Source of the DNA: Eubacteriales Family XIII. Incertae Sedis bacterium
Lineage (GTDB): Bacteria > Bacillota > Clostridia > Peptostreptococcales > Anaerovoracaceae
Length of the DNA: 64,000 nucleotides
NCBI GenBank assembly: GCA_031272365.1
Contig: JAISTX010000059.1
Span: forward strand, 1 to 64,000
Direction of reading: 5' to 3'
The position numbers and the translations under genes were made by a program. Each line of letters opens with the position of its first letter. Position 1 is the stretch's first letter. This document shows positions 1 to 7,918 of this stretch, one piece after another. The notes beneath the pieces are model-generated. The model worked only from the letters and a program-made list of their open reading frames with translations. It had not been told where the DNA came from and made no database searches.

Positions 1-1
1 C

Positions 2-676
2 AACAACATCGCAGGCGTGTATCGTGACCAAGGCGACTACGACAAGGCGTTGGAGTGGCTTGGCAAGGCTTTGGCGATCAGGGAGAAGGTCTTGGGCACG
101 GAGCACCCACGTACGGCGAACACCTACAATAGCATCGCAGGCGTGTATCGTGACCAAGGCGACTACGACAAGGCGTTGGAGTGGCTCGGCAAGGCGTTGG
201 CGATCAGGGAGAAAGTCCTGGGCAAAGAGCACCCGAATACTGCGGCCATCTACTGCAACCTCGCGATCATGTATCATGCCCAAGACGACTACGACAAGGC
301 GCTGGAGTGGCATGGCAAGGCGTTGGAGATCTTTGAGAAGGTCTTGGGCACAGAGCACCCAGATACGGCGGTCACCTACAGCAACATTGCTGCCGTGTAT
401 CATGCCCAAGGCGACTACGACAAGGCGCTGGAGTGGCATGGCAAGGCGTTGGCGATCTTTGAGAAGGTCTTGGGCACAGAGCACCCAGATACGGCGGTCA
501 CCAACAACAACATTGCTGCCGTGTATCGTGACCAAGGCGACTACGACAAGGCGTTGGAGTTGTGCGACAAGGCTTTGGCGATCATGGAGAAGGTCTTGGG
601 CAAAGAGCACCCACATACGACGACCACCTACAACAACATCGCGCGCATACGCACAGCCCAAGGGAACGCGGAATAG
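2..676 (+). CDS. Tetratricopeptide repeat protein (kinesin-light-chain-like TPRs), 5' truncated by window edge
   Basis: Frame is open from base 2; five 42-aa repeats of the type YxxQGDYDKALEWxGKALxIxEKVLGxEHPxTAxxYxNIA; DNA period exactly 126 bp. Confidence 0.85.
   Translation, partial: NNIAGVYRDQGDYDKALEWLGKALAIREKVLGTEHPRTANTYNSIAGVYRDQGDYDKALEWLGKALAIREKVLGKEHPNTAAIYCNLAIMYHAQDDYDKALEWHGKALEIFEKVLGTEHPDTAVTYSNIAAVYHAQGDYDKALEWHGKALAIFEKVLGTEHPDTAVTNNNIAAVYRDQGDYDKALELCDKALAIMEKVLGKEHPHTTTTYNNIARIRTAQGNAE
32..640 (+). repeat. 126-bp tandem DNA repeat encoding TPR units
   Basis: The (g)gcgactacgacaaggcg motif recurs at about 32, 158, 284, 410 and 536, spacing exactly 126 bp. Confidence 0.9.
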
Positions 677-722
677 TCTCGACAGCAGGATGTGAAGCCG
701 GAATCCGCCTTTGATTTGGAAG

Positions 723-750
723 TGGATTCCGGGTCGTGGCCCGGAATGAC
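723..750. repeat. REP-like palindrome, copy 1
   Basis: tggATTCCGGGtcgtggCCCGGAATgac; identical copy 70 bp downstream. Confidence 0.8.
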
Positions 751-792
751 ATGGATGCCGGATGCTGGCGCATCCGCCCGTTGATTTGGATA

Positions 793-820
793 TGGATTCC
801 GGGTCGTGGCCCGGAATGAC
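793..820. repeat. REP-like palindrome, copy 2
   Basis: Identical tggattccgggtcgtggcccggaatgac. Confidence 0.8.
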
Positions 821-823
821 AAA

Positions 824-900
824 GGTGGTGGTCAAAATTTCAACTTATCTGTGGGTCATCTTGCGAAATCTACAGATAAGCTGAAATTTTGGCCACCGCC
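824..900. repeat. Long inverted repeat (29-nt arms, 19-nt loop)
   Basis: 824-852 GGTGGTGGTCAAAATTTCAACTTATCTGT against 872-900 ACAGATAAGCTGAAATTTTGGCCACCGCC; 26/29 complementary. Confidence 0.85.
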
Positions 901-1033
901 CCACGGAATTCATGGATGGAAATGGAAGGCAAATGCGGGTGCGCGGCGACCCTTCCTTCACAATCAAGGAGTCAAAGACACACCTCGAGAGGATCTATGG
1001 CACAGAATACCCCAAACCGTTTGGGGATTTGCA

Positions 1034-1510
1034 CTAATCCATGCTGCCCGGGAAGGAAATGATGTCCTCGATGGAGTTGATCCGGATGAGGTCGGCGGCG
1101 GTCTCGGGGTCGTCTTCGATCAGCCCTTCGCTTGCCCATATGCGCACGAGATCCCCAAAGGATTGGATATACTCCGGTTCCTCCTCCACATCATAGAGAT
1201 GGAGCTTGCCCTTCACGGGGAACGGTTTCACAAAGCGGACATTGTCGAACAGCCAGTGGTATTCGTCGCCGTGCTTCTCGCAGTCCGTCAGATGGATGAC
1301 GCACATCGCCTGCCCGAGCGGGAAAAGCCCCCTCATGCTCGCGCCGTACCATTTCCCGTCCGCAGGGTTTTGGTATTCCACATGCGGATTGCTCGAGGAC
1401 ACGAGCAGCAAATCGCCGCGATAAGGCGTCTGCCAGGTGCGGTATTCGATCGTCTTCGCGCCCTTCATGATGTCGATGATATAGGCGCCGCGGATGGATA
1501 GTGCTTTCAT
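1034..1510 (-). CDS. ASCH (PUA-like) domain protein
   Basis: MKALSIRGAYIIDIMKGAKTIEYRTWQTPYRGDLLLVSSS... matches the ASCH N-terminal pattern (I-x-x-G-x-K-x-x-E-x-R). Confidence 0.75.
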   Translation of the reverse strand: MKALSIRGAYIIDIMKGAKTIEYRTWQTPYRGDLLLVSSSNPHVEYQNPADGKWYGASMRGLFPLGQAMCVIHLTDCEKHGDEYHWLFDNVRFVKPFPVKGKLHLYDVEEEPEYIQSFGDLVRIWASEGLIEDDPETAADLIRINSIEDIISFPGSMD

Positions 1511-1526
1511 GCGGTCTTCTCCTTCT

Positions 1527-1552
1527 GGCGGGCGAACGCAGTTCGCCCCTAC
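1527..1552. repeat. Palindromic GTAGGGGCG-type repeat between the ASCH gene and the R-M gene
   Basis: ggcGGGCGAACgcaGTTCGCCCctac; reverse complement starts GTAGGGGCG, like the CheA linker repeats. Confidence 0.65.
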
Positions 1553-4374
1553 TTCCCTTTTTCAACGAGTGCTTGATAACGTGTCATCAGGTCGGCTACG
1601 CAGTCGGCTTCGGACTGCCATTTGCCCCAGCCGCCGTAGAGCTTCATCACGGCCTTGTCCAGCGCTTGGTGGGCCCTGGTCAGCTCCGGCGGCATCGTGA
1701 GCGGGTCATAGAGGTCGGCGAGCGAGCTGTTTGGGAATAATAACCTTGCGTCGAGCACCCCCTGCGCGAGTGCGGCGATCTCCGCCTGCTGCGCCTCGTT
1801 CGCCTCCGGCCATGGGAAGTTGTTGTAAACGATATCTTTTGAATAACGATAATCGCTTTTCAGCCGCCCGGCCACCGCTCGCATCCACGCATTATGGACG
1901 TTGGATGTCAGGATGCCGAAGTGGTAGAGGGTCGCGCCGGGGATGAGAAACACGAGGTCGCTTGCAAACGTTTCAGGCGTGAGCATCCCGATGGGGATGT
2001 ACTTGCGCCGTTCGGAAGAGACTTTCGGAATGACAATATAGTTTTCCTTCGGCATGTTCTCCACATGGAAGCGCGTCGGCGTCTCGGCGAGCTTCCTCGT
2101 CGGGGCGCTCTTGCTCGCGAGGCGGAAGGCGCGCACCGCCTCCACGCGCCTCATCGCTTCCGGCATCGTGCGGAGCTCGTTGGGCGGGCAGTCGCCGAGC
2201 CACAGGCAGAAGCGTGTGTAGCCGTTGATGAACTCGTCCGACCCGATCCATGGGCGGAACCACTTCTCTGCCCGGGGCTCCGTTTTGAGGAAGGCGTCCT
2301 TCCCCTCGCGTGTGAACAGATAGTTCCCGCCGTCTATCGGTTTGTTGCCGATGCCGATGGGGGGCATGCCGCACAGCGGCTTCGCACGGCTCCCCACAAA
2401 GATGTTCGGCGCGAAAATCAGGTAGCCGTTGATGTTGGCAGGGAGCTCTTTGGATTCTCGGGACAAGCCCGAGAATGACGAGGTGGTGTTATCGTTGCCG
2501 AAAATCACACGCGGTGCGTCGTTTGCGGCGACCGAAAAGCCTACGATCACACAGTGCACCGCAGCCATGCCTTTGGCCTCGCTTTCCCATTTGAACGTGC
2601 GGTAGCCAAAGTCGATGTGGCACGCATATCCTGTGAGCAGAGCACCCCACAAGGTGGAAACGGATTCCCCTTGGCAAATGGAGTTTGTGGAGACGAAGGC
2701 GGCTCTGCAGTCCGTGCCCTGCATGAGCTGTGCCGCTTTGTAGTACCAGCCGCACACATAGTCCAGCGTCCCGACGCCTTTGATGGGTTTGCCATCCACG
2801 CCGAAGCAGACGCTTTCGATCTCGCGGCGCTGCTCATCCGTCTGGTATTTCGACCCCAGGAACGGCGGGTTCCCCATGATGAAGTCGTAGGGGCGGCCGC
2901 CCTCGGCTGCCCGCAACGCCCCCCAATCCATCCGCAGCGCGTTGCCGCAGACGATGTGGTGGTAGTCCACCAGCGGCAGGTTCACGATCCGCCGGCTGAG
3001 GATGCCGCTCGTCTCGATGTTGCTCTGGTGGTCGGCGATCCACAGCGCGGCGTTGGCGACGTTTACGGCGAAGTCATTGATCTCGATGCCGAAAAACTGC
3101 CCGACGTTCACCTTGACGCGCAGGTCCTCGAGCTCGAGCGAGAGCTGCCCGCCGGACACGAGCCGCCGCAGGATCTCGTTCTCTACGCCGCGCAGCTCGA
3201 TGTATGTCTGAGTCAGGAAATTGCCGCTGCCGCACGCCGGGTCCAAGAACGAAAGGGACGCGATCTCGTCCTGCAGCGCACGGAGCCTGGCCTTGTCCTC
3301 CCCGGCCTCGCGCAGCTTCGCTACGATGCCGTCGAGGAACAGCGGGTCGATGACTTTGCGGATGTTTTGCACGCTCGTGTAATGCATACCGCCCGCCCGC
3401 CGCTGCTCGCCGGACAGAATGGATTCAAAGATCGAGCCGAAGATGACGGGGGAGATGCCCGCCCAGTCAAACCGGTGGCTGCTGTCGTCGAGGATCTCGC
3501 GCTTGATCTCGTCCGTGAAGATCGGTATCTCGATCTCGCCCGCGAACAGGCCGCCGTTGACATACGGAAACTGCGCGAGCGTCGCGCCGAGGTAGGGGTC
3601 GCGCTGCTCCTTCGGCGTGTCCAGCACCTTGAACAGCGTCAACAGGGCTTCCCGGAAGCGGCCTTCGCCGGCGGGGACGTCCTTCAAATAGTTATAGAAC
3701 AGATTCTTCTCAAACAGGCCCGCGTCTTCAGCGTAGAGGCAGAAGAGGATGCGCACCATGAGGGCGGCCAGGTCGGCGCCGCTCCGGTCGGGGTCGACGT
3801 ACTGCTCCCGCACGAGCGCGTAGATGCGGCCGATGATGCCTGCGGCCTCCTTGCTGATTTTGACCTGGCGCTCGATGATGGCGTTGATCGGGTCAGTGAT
3901 GAAGTCGAACACCGACAGCTGGTCGGGCAGCTCCTCGAGGCGCACCGACACGGGGCTTAGGCCGCCCGGGTCGTTCCGGCGGTCGTAGATGAGGAAGGAT
4001 TCAAAATTCGATGTGATGATGAAGTCGGGGTATTCGGCCGGCGGCAGATACGAGGCGTAGCGCACGGCCTGCTCGTAAGGCGTGAGGTTTTCGTCGTCGC
4101 TTTGCCTGCCGGGTTTCGTCAGGTCGATGCCGAGGCTCTTCTGCTCGATCAGCACCTTGCTCGATGCGATGTAGGCGTCTATCCACTTCGTGGAGCGCCC
4201 GGCCTTGACGGGCTTCTGGTACTCGATCTCATGGAAGACGCGTTCGACGCCGAGCACCTCCATCAGGAACGAATTCCAAAACGTCTGGTCGTCGGCCTTC
4301 TCGCGGCCTTTGCCTTTCCAGTCCTCCGCAAATTTCCGCGCGTTCAGCAGCCGTTGTTCTGTGTCCAGCATCAT
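1549..4374 (-). CDS. MmeI-like (Type IIL/IIG) fused restriction endonuclease / N6-adenine DNA methyltransferase
   Basis: N-terminal PD-(D/E)XK-like DAYIASSKVLIEQKS; SAM motif I FLDPACGSGNFL; motif IV NPPFLGSK; C-terminal DYRYSKDIVYNNFPWP typical of MmeI-like enzymes. Confidence 0.85.
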   Translation of the reverse strand: MMLDTEQRLLNARKFAEDWKGKGREKADDQTFWNSFLMEVLGVERVFHEIEYQKPVKAGRSTKWIDAYIASSKVLIEQKSLGIDLTKPGRQSDDENLTPYEQAVRYASYLPPAEYPDFIITSNFESFLIYDRRNDPGGLSPVSVRLEELPDQLSVFDFITDPINAIIERQVKISKEAAGIIGRIYALVREQYVDPDRSGADLAALMVRILFCLYAEDAGLFEKNLFYNYLKDVPAGEGRFREALLTLFKVLDTPKEQRDPYLGATLAQFPYVNGGLFAGEIEIPIFTDEIKREILDDSSHRFDWAGISPVIFGSIFESILSGEQRRAGGMHYTSVQNIRKVIDPLFLDGIVAKLREAGEDKARLRALQDEIASLSFLDPACGSGNFLTQTYIELRGVENEILRRLVSGGQLSLELEDLRVKVNVGQFFGIEINDFAVNVANAALWIADHQSNIETSGILSRRIVNLPLVDYHHIVCGNALRMDWGALRAAEGGRPYDFIMGNPPFLGSKYQTDEQRREIESVCFGVDGKPIKGVGTLDYVCGWYYKAAQLMQGTDCRAAFVSTNSICQGESVSTLWGALLTGYACHIDFGYRTFKWESEAKGMAAVHCVIVGFSVAANDAPRVIFGNDNTTSSFSGLSRESKELPANINGYLIFAPNIFVGSRAKPLCGMPPIGIGNKPIDGGNYLFTREGKDAFLKTEPRAEKWFRPWIGSDEFINGYTRFCLWLGDCPPNELRTMPEAMRRVEAVRAFRLASKSAPTRKLAETPTRFHVENMPKENYIVIPKVSSERRKYIPIGMLTPETFASDLVFLIPGATLYHFGILTSNVHNAWMRAVAGRLKSDYRYSKDIVYNNFPWPEANEAQQAEIAALAQGVLDARLLFPNSSLADLYDPLTMPPELTRAHQALDKAVMKLYGGWGKWQSEADCVADLMTRYQALVEKGK
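2451..2479. repeat. Diverged REP-like palindrome inside the MmeI-like CDS
   Basis: tggATTCTCGGGacaaGCCCGAGAATgac; same frame sequence as 723-750 and 793-820. Confidence 0.7.
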
Positions 4375-6032
4375 GCCTCCTCTCTGGGCAGCTTGGGGGT
4401 GACGTAGAGGGTTTTGTTATTGGTGAAGATGACGTAGCCGGGTTTTGCGCCGGTGGGTTTTTTGACGTGGCGGGCTTTGGTGTAGTCCACGGGGACGCCT
4501 TCGGAGGCGCGGCCTTTGCTGTGGTAGGCGGCGATCCCGGCGGCTGCCCGGATGTCTTGGGCCTGCGCGTCTTCCGTAGGCTTCGCGGAGGGGGCCTGTT
4601 TCAGGATCACGTGGGAGCCGGGGATGTCCTTTGTGTGCAGCCACAGGTCGTCCGGGTTTGCGAAGCGCATGGTGAGCTCGTCGTTTTCGCGGTTGTTGCG
4701 GCCTACGTAGACGGTGCTGCCGGAGGGCAGGGTGTATTCGATGGGGGCGAAGTAGGCTTTGTGGAGCCCCCCCTTCTTGCCTTTCTTCTGGGGTTTGGCC
4801 TTTGCGCGGTTCCGCAGGATGCCGGCTTCCGTCAGCTCGTCGCGGATTTCCGCCACGTCGGCGGGCGTCTGGGCGGCCTCGAGCGCCCAGGCGGCGCTTT
4901 CCAGGTAGGCGATCAGGCGGTCCGCCTCCTCCCGCTGCTTCTCCTTCTCCACGGCGGCGGTTTTCTCCTTGCCGTATTTCTTATAATATTTCTGCGCGTT
5001 TTCGGCGGGGGTGAGGAGCGGGTCCAAGGCGATGGCGACGGGCGGGGCGCCTTCCTGCTCCCAGTCTTCGAGCGACGCTTCCTTCATGCCTTTTTCGAGG
5101 CGCCAGATGTTTGCGGTGAGGAGGTCGCCTTTGCGCTTCCATGCGTCCGCGTGCTTCGCCTTCTCGATTTCCTCTAGGAGGCGCTGCTTTTTCAGGTAGA
5201 GCTTGTCGAGACGCGCCTTCAGGGCGGCGGCGGTCTCCTTCGCCTTCTCGGACACGCGGGCGGCGCTCTCGCGGTTTTCGTACCAGGTCTGGAGCATCGC
5301 GCTCGCGCTTTCGAACGGCTCTGCCCGGAGGCCCTCCATGATTTTCAGGGGGAAGACGTGGAAGTCCTTTGCCTTGCCCTCCCCGTCGTACCAGATGGTG
5401 GGCGCGTAGGCGCCCTCCTGCGCCAGGGCGTCGTAGTGGGCGAGCGGCGGGCCGCCCGGGGCGGTCTCGGCCTCCATGAGGGGGCTTACGCCTTTCCCCG
5501 GCGGGGGCAGGGTGTAGGACAGGCCCGGCAGCACTTGCCGCACGCGGCTCTTGTCGAAAGAGATGCGTTTCACGGCGTCGAGGATTTTCTCCTCATCAGG
5601 ATTGTTATTGCGGTTGTCCGTCAGGATGAGGTTGCTGTGCTTGCCCATGAGCTCGAAGATGAGGGCGCGCGGGGTCTTGAGGCCGAGTTCGCTGGAGGCC
5701 TCGAGCTCGATGCGGACGATGCGCTCGCGGGCGGCCTGCGAGACGGAGAGGATCCGGGCGCCGACCAGGTGCTTGCGCAGCAGCATGCAGAAGGCGGGCG
5801 GGGTGTCCGGGCCGGCTTCGCGGCTGTCCGTCAGGTAGAAGGCGGGCTGGCTGCTGTCGGCGGAGAGGAAGAGGTTTTCGCGGGCGGCGGGGCGGCCGCC
5901 CGAGGGGGGGCGGTTGATGAGGAGCAGGATGTCCGCGCGGCCCGGCTGGTAGACGCGCTCGACCCGGCCGCCCACAAGGCGGCCCGCCAGTTCCCGCGCC
6001 ACCGCGCCCACAACGTAGTAGTCAAAAGCCAT
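4371..6032 (-). CDS. rqcH: NFACT family protein RqcH (Rqc2 homolog)
   Basis: MAFDYYVVGAVARELAGRLVGGRVERVYQPGRADILLLIN N-terminus and LWLHTKDIPGSHVILK C-terminal signature. ATG at 6032; TTG possible at 6035. Confidence 0.9.
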   Translation of the reverse strand: MAFDYYVVGAVARELAGRLVGGRVERVYQPGRADILLLINRPPSGGRPAARENLFLSADSSQPAFYLTDSREAGPDTPPAFCMLLRKHLVGARILSVSQAARERIVRIELEASSELGLKTPRALIFELMGKHSNLILTDNRNNNPDEEKILDAVKRISFDKSRVRQVLPGLSYTLPPPGKGVSPLMEAETAPGGPPLAHYDALAQEGAYAPTIWYDGEGKAKDFHVFPLKIMEGLRAEPFESASAMLQTWYENRESAARVSEKAKETAAALKARLDKLYLKKQRLLEEIEKAKHADAWKRKGDLLTANIWRLEKGMKEASLEDWEQEGAPPVAIALDPLLTPAENAQKYYKKYGKEKTAAVEKEKQREEADRLIAYLESAAWALEAAQTPADVAEIRDELTEAGILRNRAKAKPQKKGKKGGLHKAYFAPIEYTLPSGSTVYVGRNNRENDELTMRFANPDDLWLHTKDIPGSHVILKQAPSAKPTEDAQAQDIRAAAGIAAYHSKGRASEGVPVDYTKARHVKKPTGAKPGYVIFTNNKTLYVTPKLPREEA

Positions 6033-6205
6033 CAATGGGTATTATACAGCATACACACGTTGAAAGAATATTGAGCGGATGTGCGAAAGATGCACGAAAG
6101 AAATAGATGCCTATTTTGAACGGCAATGTGGTACTATTGCCTTAATGCGTAGATTCTCAACAGTTCAGGTGCAACAGCTGCTTGTGAAATAGCGATGGAT
6201 GCGTT

Positions 6206-6430
6206 ATGATGAGCAAAAGAATCACGATTGGAAGGGCGATGAAAATGGAAAAAATAATCTACGCAATGAACGCGGCATCTGAGCACGAAAACGAAGAATA
6301 CGCGCAGTTCGACGAATCCTTGCGGGCGGTCATTGATGAGCGATACAAGCTGTCATTTGACCGATCGCGTCTAACGTCTGCGTCTGAAATACACAGGGAG
6401 GCCAAACGGCTTATTGGGATTGAGTTCTGA
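6206..6430 (+). CDS. Small hypothetical protein (74 aa)
   Basis: Open frame in a lower-GC region; nearly contiguous with the next small ORF. Confidence 0.45.
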   Translation: MMSKRITIGRAMKMEKIIYAMNAASEHENEEYAQFDESLRAVIDERYKLSFDRSRLTSASEIHREAKRLIGIEF

Positions 6431-6432
6431 AT

Positions 6433-6609
6433 ATGCAAAGCTACACCCTGACCTATCTGGATCTGGCCAAAGAAGAATACTTTGATGCATTGATGTACTA
6501 CAAAGAGAAACGGGTAAGCGACCACGATTTAGAGATTGTGGCGCTCTGCCTCTTCAATACTTACCGAGACCCCGAACGGCTCAAGGCTCTTCTCGAGGCT
6601 CGTCTGTAG
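6433..6609 (+). CDS. Small hypothetical protein (58 aa)
   Basis: Hand-translated MQSYTLTYLDLAKEEYFDALMYYKEKRVSDHDLEIVALCLFNTYRDPERLKALLEARL*; starts 2 nt after the preceding stop. Confidence 0.45.
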   Translation: MQSYTLTYLDLAKEEYFDALMYYKEKRVSDHDLEIVALCLFNTYRDPERLKALLEARL

Positions 6610-6772
6610 CAGTCCGCCTCAAAACGATTAGCTAAATCTTCACAACATGAAATGCCGCAAAATTCTTTAGGTGGATACTGAGGAACATAAACACGCGGAT
6701 GCAGGACGATGTGGCTAAAGAGGAATTGTATAGGTTGATTGACAAGTATGTTGAAAGTGAATCGGTCAGGAA

Positions 6773-7198
6773 ATGGATTTTTTGCATACTATGTATGATC
6801 GGCAAAACAAAGTGAAGAGGCCTGTTCGCATTGCGGTCATTGTTGCTGCCTTGGTTGCGGTCGTTCTGGCTGTTGGCGGCGGTTTGCTCTATGCATATCT
6901 ATTCTCGGCGCACAGCGCGATCATCCAGGCTTCGCATGAGTATGAACCGTATAGCACTGTGTCTCCGGATGGGGCGTATGTCCTGGTGGTGGAGGTAGTG
7001 GATGGCGGGGATGTGACGGAGGCGACGTTCCATATCGAAACAGCCGGCACGGGGAGCGTTGTCTACGAATGCGCGGAGGCTTACCGGACCATGGATCTCA
7101 AGTCCATCGAATGGGACGCGATGGATGTCGTGGTGGACTCCGGCGATGTCGGGGTGATCACCTACGGCTTCCATGATGGGTCGTGGGAGAAGCGGTGA
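6773..7198 (+). CDS. Single-pass membrane protein of unknown function, possibly with a frameshifted N-terminus
   Basis: One TM segment (IAVIVAALVAVVLAVGGGLLYAYLF) and an extracytoplasmic domain; see finding at 6699. Confidence 0.55.
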   Translation: MDFLHTMYDRQNKVKRPVRIAVIVAALVAVVLAVGGGLLYAYLFSAHSAIIQASHEYEPYSTVSPDGAYVLVVEVVDGGDVTEATFHIETAGTGSVVYECAEAYRTMDLKSIEWDAMDVVVDSGDVGVITYGFHDGSWEKR

Positions 7199-7231
7199 CG
7201 TATAAGGGGCTGGTTGCGGCAAGGCCGCTCT

Positions 7232-7374
7232 ACCGATTTTGCATCGAGTTCGCGGGCCGGGACGCAATCCGCGAACTCGATGCAATATCGGTAGGAAATC
7301 CGGCCTCTGCATGACCGATTTTCAATCGAGTTCGCGGATTGGCGTGTAATCCGCGTACTCGATGCGAAATCGGT
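7232..7374. repeat. Paired 61-bp hairpin repeat element, locus 1
   Basis: Units 7232-7292 and 7314-7374, each an imperfect palindrome starting accgatttt and ending atcggt, separated by a 21-nt spacer; same architecture at 30128-30270. Confidence 0.9.
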
Positions 7375-7484
7375 GGCGGTGGGGGCTTTGGGCAGGCAAC
7401 ACCCCTGAAAGTAGGCGCGCCGGGGTGGTGCGCTGCGGTGGCGCGCTGGGGTGGCGCACCGGAGCCGGCGGCCGGAAAAAGTCC

Positions 7485-7513
7485 TTGCGCTTGGGGCGGA
7501 AGTGGTGTATGAT
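7485..7513 (+). promoter_or_regulatory. Sigma-A-type promoter of rpmB
   Basis: TTGCGC - 17 nt - TATGAT. Confidence 0.6.
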
Positions 7514-7581
7514 ATTGGACGTGCGTTTGCAACGAACGGCCCCGGGGCCGTTTTGACAGAGTATAGAAAAGGAGTAGAGCC

Positions 7582-7773
7582 ATGTCGAGAAAATGTGCGA
7601 TTTGCGGGAAGGGCCAGGCGTCCGGGAACAACGTGTCGCATTCCAACCGCCACACGCGGCGCAAATGGAATGCCAATATCCAGTCCGTCAAGGTCAACGA
7701 GGGCGGCACGGTGAAGCATATCAACGTCTGCACGAAATGCCTCCGGGCAGGGAAGGTGACGAAGGCCGTGTAG
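7582..7773 (+). CDS. rpmB: 50S ribosomal protein L28
   Basis: [44 protein letters not shown] upstream. Confidence 0.97.
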   Translation: MSRKCAICGKGQASGNNVSHSNRHTRRKWNANIQSVKVNEGGTVKHINVCTKCLRAGKVTKAV

Positions 7774-7918
7774 GGCCGCGCGCTTCGGCGCAGATCGGAA
7801 CCGCAACGAGATCGGCTTCCTCGCGTACGCTGGTGCGCGGCAGGGGCCGGTTTTTTTATTCGGCGAATCCGTCGTTTCCAGACCGACGAGTTCGACTCCA
7901 GTGTGGTATAGTGAACCT

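Noticed and set aside
24-695. 223-aa + ORF in alternate frame over TPR gene
   Set aside because: Arg/Trp/Thr-rich frame-shifted reading of the same repeats; the TPR frame has clear protein logic.
806-1501. 231-aa + ORF opposite the ASCH gene
   Set aside because: Antisense to a recognisable ASCH protein and starts inside repeat DNA.
7162-7806. 214-aa minus ORF across repeats and rpmB
   Set aside because: Made mostly of the hairpin repeat and antisense rpmB.
7774-7860. Terminator or structured RNA after rpmB
   Set aside because: A T7 run is present, but I could not fold a convincing stem directly before it by eye.
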